A stretch of DNA of 64,000 bases, taken from the NCBI GenBank assembly GCA_010015805.1, contig ML978130.1:310001-374000 (forward strand), written 5' to 3'. Within the stretch, counting starts at the first letter, position 1. Every line of letters begins with the position of its first letter. The notes below the pieces were generated by a model, which worked only from the letters and a program-made list of their open reading frames with translations, had not been told where the DNA came from and did no database searches. Positions 54,315-64,000 of this stretch are shown here, piece after piece. Source of the DNA: Rhizodiscina lignyota. Taxonomy: Eukaryota > Ascomycota > Dothideomycetes > Aulographales > Rhizodiscinaceae. A program made the position numbers and the translations under genes.

Positions 54315-54739
54315 GGTGATATGATAGTGTACGAAGAGATGCGCAATGTCAACTGATGTGAGACGACGATATTTTGCAGAAACTTTGAGATGTGAGAAAG
54401 AAGGAAAGACATCGAATTGAGGAGAGACTTATAAACTTAAGAAGGGGGCAGACCGTTGGAACGTGCTGATGAAACAACCAAACGGCTTTTGAATTGTCGT
54501 TGGACTGATAGGCCCAGATTAGCACAAAGTTCTTGACAGTTGAATCTGGTGCGTCTTAATCTAGTATGGACAAGAGGCATAGAGCCTTTAAGCAAGCCTT
54601 TGCATTGCCAGTTCGATGATCATATCGTACCTCCAAGCCTAAGGCACAGCATCTGTGTAAACCTCAAAACGCCCACGCTATGCTTCCGGGTTGATAAAGA
54701 CGCCGCGTAACAGCCAAGTATAGTCATATCAATAGGTGA
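54315..54739. other. Intergenic, nothing recognised
   Basis: Promoter side of the small membrane protein gene and 3' flank of the E2 gene. Confidence 0.5.
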
Positions 54740-55287
54740 TCACAAGCCCAGTCCTTTCCGGACATTGTCCCTCACCATCTTCTCGTAGTCGCTCCTCCGC
54801 TCGCGCCACATGCGGGCCGCATCGACGTTTGCAGGGCTCTCGTCATTCGGCTCAGCGAGCATGCTCATGACGCTTATCAGTATCTTCTCGACGCTTTGTA
54901 TTGGGGACCATCGTTCCGACGCGTGCTCGTAGTGGTTTGGATCGTCGCCGGGTGCGTGGAGGATGGAGATGCAAACCATGCCGTTAGGGTATACTAAGGG
55001 AACGTCAGCTATGTTTAATATGCGCGGGGGTGAGACCTACCATTTGGATGCCACATGTCGCATGTAAATCGCATTGTCGGTGGAGCAAGTGGGTAGTCCT
55101 TTGGGAACTTGAGCTCCGCTGGGAAGATGCCACCTTCGAAAGGTGTGCCTTCCGGGCCTTGTATTAAGGCTTCCCAGACATAAATATCATCCTCGGTTAC
55201 TGGCCCTGCAGTGATGCCTTCTGGTGGATCATTGGTGATTGTCCTGTACTCTTGGAATAAGCGTTTTGAGGCGACCGATGAAGCCAT
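54740..55287 (-). CDS. UBC7: Ubiquitin-conjugating enzyme E2, Ubc7/Ube2g type
   Basis: Model complement(join(54740..54993,55041..55287)), 166 aa. It transfers ubiquitin from E1 to substrates with ERAD E3 ligases at the ER membrane. The UBC fold is complete: [50 protein letters not shown], then [17 protein letters not shown] with the catalytic Cys. The acidic insertion [19 protein letters not shown] directly after it is the hallmark of Ubc7 and Cdc34 forms. The 47-bp intron sits within WHPN-VYPNG. The length (Ubc7 is usually 165 aa) supports Ubc7 over the longer Cdc34. Confidence 0.95.
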
Positions 55288-55757
55288 CGTTGTGGGTGAA
55301 TGCTCGAAACGAGTTCCAAGACTCGACCGGAGTTTGAGAGCTGGTATGGGAGAGCAAATGTCTCTTCTGGGGATGGCGGGGTGAGATAGAAGTTGTGAGT
55401 GGAAAAAGAGAGCGCAGAGGTGAAAATATAGAAAGGCGAAAGAAGTGAGCTAGACAAAGACAATACCAATGTGTCAACCACAGCCGACTCCGCTTTTGGA
55501 AGGTGGGCGGCGGAAGTACTCAAGCGCGAGTCTACATATCACTTCAAGGCAGCCCTTCACCACATTTATTTCCTTATTTCTTAAAGACACTGGGCAAATT
55601 TTCGATTTGATTTGCAAACTCGGAGAGTTTATATGTTACGTACTGCTCTCTAAATTTTCCACATGTGCCATTGCTGCACGCCATCAACAACCAATCTCTC
55701 GTGCCGAAGCTTGAACCCAGGGTTCCGCAAAGGAGATAGGAGTACAAGGAGATAGAC
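55288..55757. other. Divergent promoter region, nothing recognised
   Basis: Shared upstream region of UBC7 (-) and the amidohydrolase gene (+); no repeat seen. Confidence 0.5.
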
Positions 55758-57074
55758 ATGACAGCAGAAAATCCCGTCAAGCCATGGCTTCCCCCGCCGC
55801 AAGAAAAGTACATCTTCCACGGCGCGTACCTGATCGACCCCATTGTGGGATCCATAAGCACCAAAACCGTAACAATAGCTGGGGGTTTGATAGCGTCAAT
55901 TGATGAGCCCTTTGACGAGCCACTGGAAGATACTGTTGATACAATTGATGTTGATGCGAAGGGGAAGTATATTTGTCCCGGCCTCATCGACTGCCACGTC
56001 CACATTTGTGCTGTTCCCGGAGAGAAGGACTTGGCAAAGATCTGGAGCGTTGTCGACTCTGACATTTCGAAATATCGACATGCATGGGTTTGCCGTGCAA
56101 CACTGGAACGCGGCTTCACGAGTGTGAGAGACACCGGAGGAGCGAATCTTGCCTTGAAGCAGGCTATCGCCGAGGGCGTCTTTCCTGGCCCGCGATTGTT
56201 CATTGCAGGGAAGTCACTCACTCAATCAGGAGGCCACGGCGATCTGAGAAGCTCACACGATCATGGAGAATGTTGTAGCAGCGGGCTGTCACGGTTGTGT
56301 GATGGGGTACCAGAGTGTTTAAAGGCAACCCGCGAAGAGCTGAGACAAGGCGCCGACTTCATTAAGATCATGGCGGGCGGCGGAGTGTCAAGCCCAACGG
56401 ACAAGCTTGAACATTTGCAATTTACAGCAGAAGAGATCAAGGCAATTACGACCGTTGCCGCGAACGCGGGTACGTATGTCACGGCACATGCGTACACGCC
56501 ACAAAGCATACGTCTCGCGGTGGAGAACGGGGTGAAAGGAATCGAACATGGTAATCTGATCGACGAGGAGACTGCTGAATTCATGGCTAAGAATAATATC
56601 TGGCTGACACCGACTCTCATTGCATACTCTCAGATGGCATCGGCGGACGGTTTCCTCCCGCCAGAGTCAAAGGTCAAAAATGACGAGGTTCTCCACGCAG
56701 GGTTGCAATCTCTCCGCATCGCGTCGGAAGCTGGGGTGAATATGTGCTACGGCACTGATCTGCTCGGGCCTCTCACGGCAGCAGAGACACATGAATTTCA
56801 ACTGAGATCTATGGCGTTGAAGCCGTTGCAGATACTACAGTCTGCCACTGTAAATCCTGCGCGGATGCTTGGTCAAGAAAAGCAGCTCGGCCAGATTCAG
56901 CAAGGGTTTCTCGCGGATTTGCTAGTACTAAATGCGAATCCGCTAGAGGATATCAACGTTCTCGACAAGCCGGACAGCCATTTACTGGCTGTGGTGAAGG
57001 AAGGTAGAGTCGTAGTGAGTAGGTGGTCGGAGCTATCCGTGGAAGCTGTTTCGACTCTCTCGACTATAGAGTAA
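55758..57074 (+). CDS. Metal-dependent amidohydrolase, ochratoxinase/imidazolonepropionase-like
   Basis: A single 438-aa exon. Amidohydrolase-fold enzyme with a two-metal site: GLIDCHVHICAVPG (H-x-H, ~75-88), the carboxylated-Lys block FIKIMAGGGVSSP (~204-216), TAHAY (~243), IEHGN (~262) and YGTDLLGP (~333). The order and spacing match the fungal dipeptidase/ochratoxinase group (ochratoxin A hydrolysis to ochratoxin alpha and Phe) and related Xaa-Pro dipeptidases. There is no signal peptide, unlike secreted ochratoxinases, so a cytosolic peptidase or lactam hydrolase is also possible. The SGGHGD block (~161-166) is characteristic of this subfamily. The ATG at 55758 is the first in frame with a sensible N-terminus. 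Confidence 0.9.
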   Translation: MTAENPVKPWLPPPQEKYIFHGAYLIDPIVGSISTKTVTIAGGLIASIDEPFDEPLEDTVDTIDVDAKGKYICPGLIDCHVHICAVPGEKDLAKIWSVVDSDISKYRHAWVCRATLERGFTSVRDTGGANLALKQAIAEGVFPGPRLFIAGKSLTQSGGHGDLRSSHDHGECCSSGLSRLCDGVPECLKATREELRQGADFIKIMAGGGVSSPTDKLEHLQFTAEEIKAITTVAANAGTYVTAHAYTPQSIRLAVENGVKGIEHGNLIDEETAEFMAKNNIWLTPTLIAYSQMASADGFLPPESKVKNDEVLHAGLQSLRIASEAGVNMCYGTDLLGPLTAAETHEFQLRSMALKPLQILQSATVNPARMLGQEKQLGQIQQGFLADLLVLNANPLEDINVLDKPDSHLLAVVKEGRVVVSRWSELSVEAVSTLSTIE

Positions 57075-57123
57075 CCGGTGAAGATGCTGGCGAACTGGTT
57101 TGAGAGCTTCCGTCGTAGTCTAG

Positions 57124-57740
57124 CTACGGAAGTCGAACGTAGTCATCGGAAGCTGGCTTAGGAGGTTGATCTTCAAGGTCTCGGTACGGTTCCATGTCGC
57201 TTAAGGCAGGATTGAACTCCTGATCATGCAGCGACTGCCTGCAGTTCGGGCATCCTTCGTGAATCGAAAGGAAGCAAAGTCCATTCGCAGCGAAAAAGTA
57301 AACGTGAATGGCACTGCGAAAATCAGTCACTTTCAGAAGCTATTCAATCAAACTGGCGTGACGTACAAGTTTATCATCAACGGCACTGTTGCATACGTCC
57401 CAAGCATGATGTCTCCTCGGTGTTGCCAACACTGTGGTACAAAAATCCAGCTTGGAATCAAGATAGCAATCAATGCCACGCCCAAGCCAAAGTCCGAGAG
57501 ACAAACATGTGCCCGGGTCAAGCTGATTGGAGAACCGCTGAATGCGATTTTGTCGCGGTACATGAGGAAAGCGCCGAGGACGGCAGAGGCAAAGAGGGGA
57601 ATTAGACCAAGCGCTGGAACAGCGCACTCCGCGACGATTCCATGGACAACACAGAGGATCAGAGCTGGTGGGAACGTGAAGACAGTGGTCTTGCGGAGGA
57701 AGAAGGTAAGATGAGGCGTGAGGACCAGTTGGGGAGGCAT
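57124..57740 (-). CDS. Small multi-span membrane protein, unknown
   Basis: Model complement(join(57124..57313,57367..57740)), 187 aa. About four hydrophobic segments are visible (ALILCVVHGIVAECAVPALG, LIPLFASAVLGAFLMY, FGLGVALIAILIPSWIFV, FAIHVYFFAANGLCFL), then a cytosolic-looking tail CPNCRQSLHDQ with acidic and Pro-rich sequence ending in DDYVRLP. The 53-bp intron joins MIN(F) to AIHVYFF in phase. This layout resembles the small tetraspan proteins common in ascomycetes, but I do not recognise a named family. It is convergent with the amidohydrolase gene, stop to stop 50 bp apart. Confidence 0.65.
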
Positions 57741-58511
57741 CCTTGAGATTGAAGTCTTGGAGTCTGAACCTTCTCTATGTCAACTGAACTGGTTGGTAGA
57801 CTCGAACTTGGCCGGAAAACAGAAGTATAAAGCAGTCTCGAGGTGAGAGTGAGTTGATTGGAGATTGAGCAGGACAGGAGCAACTAGTATTTGAGCAAAT
57901 CGAGGTAGGCAGCAGCAGACCTATCTGGTGGAGATTGGCGTGTAGGAACGCCTTGGCTACAAGGCGTTTCAGCACCTGCGCCGCAATTTGTGGAACTGTG
58001 GGAATGGCTTAGACGACGAGGGTCTGATCCTTCGGAGACTTTTCTGTTATACTATAGAGCCTACCGTAGAGTCGGGCAGGCTTGATGGATGAATGCGAAA
58101 TCATTATAGCAATCATTGATGACAGGCCGCCAGGCGGGTCACGGTGTAGGCGAATTCTTCCTTCAAGCAGATAAAATGGTTCGCCACGGAGTAGAAGACT
58201 TGCCCGTCCCTTAATAAACCCTGAGGTTCCGATTCAGGGACCTGGAGAACACGCCACTTCGACAGTCCAGCAGAATCCTGATGATCCTGAACGAGCTCGA
58301 AAAAGCTCTGAGCACGAGATAGAGGATCACACAACATTTGATACGAGGCTGATGACGACGACCGACCGAGGCATCCTCCTAATGCGCCATCGACTAAAAG
58401 GGTAAAGCATTGGCTAAGACATCCCCGCAGCCTTCCAGCTCGTAAACTCCTCGGAAGCCGACCTTCAACGACGACCCAAGGAGGCCTTATGACAACGAGT
58501 CAAATGCGATC
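57741..58511. other. Divergent intergenic region, nothing recognised
   Basis: Upstream region of the tetraspan-like gene (-) and of MetAP2 (+). No gene, repeat or obvious site. Confidence 0.5.
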
Positions 58512-60115
58512 ATGGGATCCAAAACACCAGACGATCACCGCCGAGGCCCAAATGGTATGGAGAAAAAAACTTGCCGTGCCGCTTGCGTTGTAAGCTATTC
58601 TGACACTTTGAGCAGAGTCATCGGCAGGTGCTGCAATTGCAGCCGTCAATCCTCCCAAGCCAGCCTCAGCGAGTGGACTCCTTCAAGGTGTACTCGAGGG
58701 GGAAGATGAAGACGGAGATGATGACGACGACGACAAGATTGGAGCTGACCTGAAATCTGGCGATCAACCCACTAATGGTAAGGCCATTTCACGTCGCTGC
58801 ATACTTGAAGCTAACTCCCGAAGGCAAAAAGAAGAAAAGAAAGAGTAACAAGAAGAAGAAAAAGAAGGCACCGAGTGGACGGCAGACCGCTCCTCCGAGG
58901 GTTGCACTCGCCAACCTCTTTCACGATCAGCGATATCCAGAGGGCGAGATTGTCGAATATGCCGTCAACAATGACAATCTTCAGCGCACCACCGCTGAAG
59001 AACTTCGTCACCTGTTCAACGCGACCAACATGGATGATGAGTTCCTGAATGACTACCGCAAAGCTGCCGAAGTCCATCGCCAAGTCCGCCAGTACGCACA
59101 GACGATCGCAGTGCCCGGCGTTTCCATGAGCCAGCTTGCCCAAGAGATTGAGGACGGCGTTCGGGCACTGACCAACCACCAAGGCCTTGAGACCGGAGAT
59201 GCTCTCAAAGCTGGCATGGGATTTCCGACTGGGCTCTGCTTGAACAACGTAGCTGCTCACTGGACTCCCAACCCTGGAGGGAAGGAGGTTATCCTCCAAT
59301 ATGACGATGTCATGAAAGTAGATTTCGGAGTTCATGTCAACGGCAGGATTGTTGATAGTGCCTTTACCGTCGCTTTCAATCCGGTCTACGATAATCTGCT
59401 CGCGGCTGTTAAGGCAGCCACCAATGCTGGGCTCAAGGTAAGCGAATCTGCCCTTCATGGCATCTACAAAGCTAAATATACGCCCAGGAAGCTGGCATCG
59501 ATGCCCGGATAGATCACATCAGTGAGGAAATCCAAGATGTAATGGAGAGCTACGAAGTCGAGCTCAACCAAAAAGTCTTCCCTGTCAAAGCGGTTCGGAA
59601 CATAACTGGTCACAATATCCTGCGTTTCAAAATCCATGGCGACAAACAAGTCCCCTTTATCAAGACCCAAACTTCTCAACGCATGGAAGAAGGTGATGTG
59701 TTCGCCATCGAAACCTTTGGTAGCACTGGCAAAGCTTATCTCAAAGATGACGACGGAGTTTACGGGTACGGGCGCAATGAGCGTGCAAGCGCAGCTGGTC
59801 TTCATTATGGCTCCGCCAAGTCGTTGCTGAAGACCATTGATGAGAACTTTGGAACTCTGGTCTTCTCTAGACGTTACCTAGAGCGAATTGGAGTGAAGAA
59901 CTACCACCTCGGCATGAGATCGCTTATTTCGAATGGCATTGTTGAGTGCTATGGGCCTCTGGTCGATGTTCCTGGCTCTTATGTTGCACAGTTTGAGCAT
60001 GTGAGTATAGTCAACGAGTTAAAGACCGCGGAATATGCTGACACAATCTTCTAAACAGACCGTTCTGCTTCGGCCCAATTGTAAGGAGGTGATCTCTAGG
60101 GGAGACGATTACTAA
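58512..60115 (+). CDS. MAP2: Methionine aminopeptidase 2
   Basis: Model join(58512..58554,58628..58777,58824..59437,59488..60000,60059..60115), 458 aa. Removes initiator Met co-translationally; dinuclear metal enzyme and the fumagillin target. The N-terminal extension has the usual acidic run ([10 protein letters not shown]) and poly-Lys ([14 protein letters not shown]). The catalytic pita-bread fold follows: [16 protein letters not shown] (with the His), [17 protein letters not shown] (two Asp ligands), ITGHNI (His ligand), FAIETFGS (Glu), and the final AQFEHTVLLRP (Glu ligand). All four introns (46-73 bp) keep phase, and the short last exon completes the terminal motif. Confidence 0.96.
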
Positions 60116-60675
60116 GGAAATATTGGAGATCGGGGGATCAAATTGATTGTGAAGGTACTGGTTGCATTTGATCATCTGCGTTCCTGGCTTCAACAGTCAA
60201 GGAAGTCATCTTGCTAAAGCATTTCAACATGCTTTACTTACATAGAATATCCCACCGAAGACGCTCTTTTGAAACTCAAAATATCAAGAATCGAACACCA
60301 CCGTGTTGCATTGTCTCGCTATACTACGATTTGAACCTCTGCGTTCTATCTAAGAAGAGCTGCCAGAATACCAGCTTGCTGTCCAGTCACGCCTTGACCC
60401 CCTTCGGAGACTGTTTTACGTAAGCACCTCCAGTCATCAACCAGAGTTACGGGTGCCGATACTCCCGGGATTAGGTACCTCTTACCTAGAGTTTAGGTAC
60501 CCTGACACCCAGAGCTTATCCGCCGAGGCAAAGCAAGCCGAGATTGCCTCACAGGTGCTCACCAGTAAGCTTCATAGGTTCCCTGTGCGCCTGAACGCCA
60601 ATGTCCCAACCTGAATATTGCGCAAACCTAGATACCTTCCAGACTTTTCTTTGAAATATTATTATATCCGGGCTT
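60116..60675. other. Intergenic with palindromic repeat copy 2
   Basis: Contains the repeat at 60450-60515; otherwise nothing recognised. Confidence 0.5.
60450..60515. repeat. Diverged palindromic repeat, copy 2
   Basis: GGGTGCCGATACTCCCGGGATTAG.. resembles AGGTGCCAGTACTCCCGTGATAT in the HET-gene intron. It is partly self-complementary (GGGTGCC... / ...CTGACACCC; GGTACC twice). Confidence 0.45.
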
Positions 60676-63189
60676 ATGCCTGAAGCATATGAAGAGATTT
60701 GGCAAGACGCAGACGATGAAAACTCTACACCCCGAAAGTACCTCAATCTGTGTGACAGCTGCCAAAATATCATGACCAGTCCAACGAACATCAAGCAACT
60801 CAAGAGTCAAACGGGCCTTCGACTTTGTTCGGGATCACAAGAGGTGTCAAATTGTGCCCTCCGCGCCATTGCTTTGGAGAGTATCGGTGTCTTCAATGCT
60901 CGTCACCCTGGTCATATCAATCAAGATGATGACGGTGTCGTGAATGTGTTTGGGAGGAAACTCGGGAAAGGCGTCGAATGGTATGACATTGACACGTTGG
61001 AGCTGAGATACTTCCGCGAAGACTCGTCCGGCTTGAGGTTCACTCCGCTGTTGGAATTCGATGTTCTCGCTTCGCCAGGTATGACTTTTGCTCTTTCGCC
61101 TACAGCGCACCGAGGGCGACCGAGCTTCCACTGAGAGCAGTTTAATACTTCTCCATGCATTTGGTGTTGAACGGAGTCCATTCATCTGCGTCAAACTTGG
61201 AAATTCAGATGCGCAGCGACTTCGGCTTGCATCTGTCGGGCTACTCGCACTAGTTATCCATTTCACGCTCATCTATCCCCCTTAGCGCTAGACGCATTCC
61301 CAGTTTTAGGAAGGGCTAGGTGCCAGTACTCCCGTGATATGGGTACTTCTGTACCGAGGGCTGGGGGTACTTCTGTACCGATGCCGGGGATGCCCTAGCG
61401 CTCAGAGGGATATTCCTTATAGTATATATCGATTCCGGTTCATGTTTCTGAAGAAAGAGTATTTGGAACTCCGCGGCTCATATGCTCCCCTTTCTGGAGG
61501 ATGCACCTGTTTTGAAAGGGGCTGTGAATCCCACTCACAAAGGCGGAGCATGTGCGCGAAATACGTGCTGCAAACATGACGATGCCTCATACATGCTGAT
61601 TGGCTTGACGGCTACTTAAAACACGATGCAAACATGTCGCTGATGACCTCTGTACAGATGATCCAGCGGCCGAATACATAAGCACGCGACCACCGGAGCT
61701 GAACATGCTCTCCGAGCAATCTTTCAATCGCATCAAACGTTGGATCACCGACTGCGAGAAGAACCATATAAACTGTCCAGCACCTTCAGCAGCGACTCTT
61801 CCGACACGGGTTATAGATGTCGGTGTCCTTGAACAAACGCAGATTGCCCGGGTTTATGAGACCGCTCATGAGAATGGCAGGTATGTAGCATTGAGCTATT
61901 GCTGGGGTGGCCCGCAGATGATAGCACTTACTACCGCAACACGATCTCAAATGGAAAGGGGTATTTGTATCTCAAGTCTGCCGAGGACGTTGCAAGATGC
62001 CATATTCATTACGAGGATGCTCGGACTCCGATATATCTGGGTCGACTCGATGTGCATCATCCAAGATGACCCAGCAGACAAAGAGAAGGAACTGAAGGCG
62101 ATGGCGCAGATATATAGAGATGCCTTTGTCACCATCTCTGCCGCCAGTACAAAGAGCTGTCAGGATGGTTTCCTGGCGAGGAGAAAGCCAAAGGCGTCTC
62201 ATTATCCGCGGTTCACTCTACCGTACTGTGCGTGGGACGATGAGTCAAAGATTGGTAGCGTCGTTCTGCAACAGCAGTTCTACCATGACTTTCTTACCGA
62301 ACCCATAAACAAACGGGCGTGGACTCTGCAGGAACGACTGTTGAGCCCGCGAATCCTCATATACGGTACTCATGAACTCTGGTGGCAATGTCAAGCTGAG
62401 CAGCTTAGCAACGGCGGAACAGGCAAGTTCTACGATCCAGGCGCGGAACGTCTCTTGTCAGCCTTCTTCCAGCATGATAAGGAGACATTAACACACAAAG
62501 AGTGGTGGTACTCTTGGGTCGATACCGTAATTGACTACACGCACCGGGAGCTCAGCTTCGAAGAGGATAAGCTAGTCGCGATATCCGCCATTGCCTCTCA
62601 GTTCCAAGCCGTCCAGAGCAACGACTACCTCGCCGGATTATGGAAATCAACTCTGCTGATGGACCTCACGTGGATGATCGACCCATCAAAGAGTCAGCCT
62701 CTGAAACCCCGACCATCTAAGTATGTGGCTCCCTCTTGGTCATGGGCCGCTGTGCAGGGAACAGTCTCATTTGCCTCATCCTGGAGCTCGGAGAACGAAG
62801 CATCATATGCGGAAGTGTCGCGATGCGAAACCACCTTGTCAACTAATGAGCTCCCGACTGGTAGAGTCACTGCTGGCTTTTTGGAGGCTCGAGCAAAAGT
62901 CAAAGAGGCGAGATGGAGATCACGAACGACCGACCTGCTCGATTATGAACCTTATGATCAGTCCAAAACAATTGGCAGGGCCTGGATGGACGCAGAGGAA
63001 GAGAAGCCAGAGAGACTCTTTTGTATCAGACTCGAGCGGAATGTCGGGCTTATCGTGACAGAGCAGAGTCCGTGTGTATTCCAGCGAGTGGGCTTCTTTG
63101 AGATAATTGGAGAGTCGAGTGAAGAGAGCGTTGCTCTCACGGATAAATGGTTCGAACAATGTGACACGCAGATAATTACGATAATTTAA
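60676..63189 (+). CDS. HET-domain protein, second class
   Basis: Model join(60676..61078,61658..63189), 644 aa. The N-terminal 135 residues carry a Cys pair (LCDSCQNI) as seen in many HET proteins. Joined in phase across the intron is DDPAAEYISTRPPELN, then a HET domain: YVALSYCWGGPQMI (~190-203), LGLRYIWVDSMCIIQDDPADKEKELKAMAQIY (split here as a block), and RAWTLQERLLSPRILIYG. The C-terminal part has KYVAPSWSWAAVQG, a block typical of this long HET class. The 579-bp intron is about ten times longer than the others in this window and contains repeat sequence. This class differs from the HET-E-like gene at 49.7 kb. Confidence 0.88.
61285..61400. repeat. Palindromic repeat, copy 3, inside the HET-gene intron
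   Basis: Bounded by AGCGCTAG and CTAGCGCT, with two tandem copies of GGGTACTTCTGTACCGA about 24 bp apart. Related to 38082-38195 and 60450-60515 by shared blocks in the same order. Probably a small inserted element that lengthened the intron. Confidence 0.5.
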
Positions 63190-63629
63190 GCATAACTGAA
63201 GGAGAGCGAGAGGAATGTGCAGAACAGATTAGATCTTTTTATGGAATTAATCCACATGGCTGCCTCAAGGGTAGTAAAATTGTTACCCGCCGGGTAAGTT
63301 ACGATAGCCTAAGGGCGAGGAGCTTTTGTATCTTACTTCAACGTAAGCGAGATTATCTCTGAAAGCTTAATTCTACATTCTCTAAAGTATAGATACGAAT
63401 ATCATATTAAGAAACCTTTATCTTCTTTTCCTGGTTATGGATGCTGTTCTCTGTCCTGAAAGTTGCGATTAACTTTGTCACTCTCCAGCTTGCATCCAAC
63501 AAGTCTCGCCGAGGTATGTAATCACGAGCCCCGCAAGCTTCAACGCAGTCGCTCTTTGTATGCTAATGGAGCACTTCTGACTTGAATTCCTGTTAATCAA
63601 GGTCCAGAAACAGCTTCACGAGCCAAAGC
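63190..63629. other. Intergenic with a perfect 15-bp palindrome
   Basis: TTACCCG-C-CGGGTAA at 63283-63297. It contains CCG-C-CGG, an everted triplet pair like sites of Zn2Cys6 regulators. It lies about 330 bp before the ligase ATG. No other feature seen. Confidence 0.45.
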
Positions 63630-64000
63630 ATGGCTCCTAAAATATATTACGCCCCAAGATATTACTCGATACCCAATTTGGACCTCTTGTCCATTCTTTT
63701 CGGTCAGTACTACACCGGAGGATCTATGCAGGCTAATATCTCACAGTACGTAGATCCAAATGAACATTGTTTGTCAAAAAACGATGCTAAAATACACATT
63801 GATGCCGCCAATACTGCCAACTATCTCACTAAAGCCGGTTGCCGCAAACTACTAGAACAATTTGCATACAGTTTCCGCAATAAATTCGGCATCGGAGCAT
63901 CTGGTCATTCAAAAGATGTCATTGTCGGATTTTCCACTCTGCAAATTCTGCTCCCTATTGCATTCTACGGAACAATAGCTGCTGGCGGCATTTTCTCATG
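63630..64000 (+). CDS. AMP-dependent acyl-CoA ligase (4-coumarate-CoA ligase-like), 5' part
   Basis: An open frame from ATG at 63630 runs without a stop to the window end (123 codons). It reads MAPKIYYAPRYYSIPNLDLL, then LTKAGCRKLLEQFAYSFRNK, GASGHSKDVIVGFSTLQILL and IAFYGTIAAGGIFS. This is the N-terminal domain order of fungal ANL-superfamily ligases of the 4-coumarate-CoA ligase group, in which AAGG(V/I)(Y/F)S precedes the AMP-binding core. The AMP-binding signature lies beyond the window. The product probably activates a fatty or aromatic acid; the substrate cannot be told from this part. Confidence 0.8.
   Translation, partial: MAPKIYYAPRYYSIPNLDLLSILFGQYYTGGSMQANISQYVDPNEHCLSKNDAKIHIDAANTANYLTKAGCRKLLEQFAYSFRNKFGIGASGHSKDVIVGFSTLQILLPIAFYGTIAAGGIFS

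Noticed and set aside
31246-64000. Link between the TmpA-like gene and the AMP-ligase at the window end as a split adenylation-TmpA system
   Set aside because: They are 31 kb apart with many unrelated genes between, and the ligase N-terminus is of the 4-coumarate-CoA ligase type rather than an NRPS-like module.
1-64000. CRISPR arrays, tRNA or rRNA genes, LTR elements
   Set aside because: No regular spacer-repeat arrays, no cloverleaf-compatible sequence noticed in the intergenic regions, and no reverse-transcriptase or capsid-like frames.

Overview
The window looks like nuclear DNA of a filamentous ascomycete (Pezizomycotina). Genes are compact, most introns are 46-130 bp with GT..AG ends and CTGAC/CTAAC-like branch sites, and the gene content is typical of these fungi: two HET-domain genes, a Zn2Cys6 regulator, a PTH11-type rhodopsin-fold membrane protein, a TmpA-like membrane flavoprotein and a CmcJ/NvfI-type oxygenase. 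I could not place it more finely than the subphylum. All gene models here were spliced by eye from protein-family fit and reading-frame continuity; none has transcript support. I saw no CRISPR array, tRNA, rRNA or virus-like element.

Layout. 1-11.4 kb is mostly core genes: the 3' part of a Ste23/insulysin protease, a KEN-box protein with MBF/E2F-like promoter sites, ribokinase, mitochondrial ribosomal protein bL27m, a phosphatidylserine-decarboxylase-like enzyme carrying GGS instead of LGST, and an Asn-rich repeat protein. 12.4-38 kb is accessory in character: an orphan C-terminal piece of a Zn2Cys6 factor directly behind a full Zn2Cys6 factor, a CmcJ/NvfI oxygenase, a secreted purple acid phosphatase, a 527-bp non-autonomous TA-flanked inverted-repeat element, an UNC93-like transporter, a GFA-domain protein, a DHA2-type MFS transporter, a TmpA-like protein and a rhodopsin-fold protein. 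This part also holds two 3.7-3.9 kb stretches in which I cannot support a gene. 38-60 kb returns to core functions: a 1628-aa POT1/Cdc13-like telomere protein, a CCCH zinc-finger protein, dephospho-CoA kinase, a 1000-aa disordered protein, Ubc7-type E2, an ochratoxinase-like amidohydrolase and methionine aminopeptidase 2. HET gene 1 and a secreted glycerophosphodiesterase with an apparent frameshift lie among them. 60-64 kb has HET gene 2, with a 579-bp intron holding repeat sequence, and the start of an AMP-dependent acyl-CoA ligase cut by the window end.

How the genes relate. The window is a mosaic rather than one operon-like pathway. The best candidate functional neighbourhood is 12.4-17.6 kb (regulator plus CmcJ/NvfI oxygenase, same strand) with transporters at 21.9-23.6 and 25.5-27.4 kb, but no backbone synthase is present, so a biosynthetic cluster is only a guess. 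Two genes with S-phase or telomere-like features (2.2-3.6 kb and 38.4-43.3 kb) both carry MBF/E2F-like sites upstream. At least three small repeat families occur: the inverted-repeat element at 21 kb, a diverged ~210-bp pair at 11.9 and 27.9 kb, and palindromic pieces at 38.1, 60.45 and 61.3 kb.
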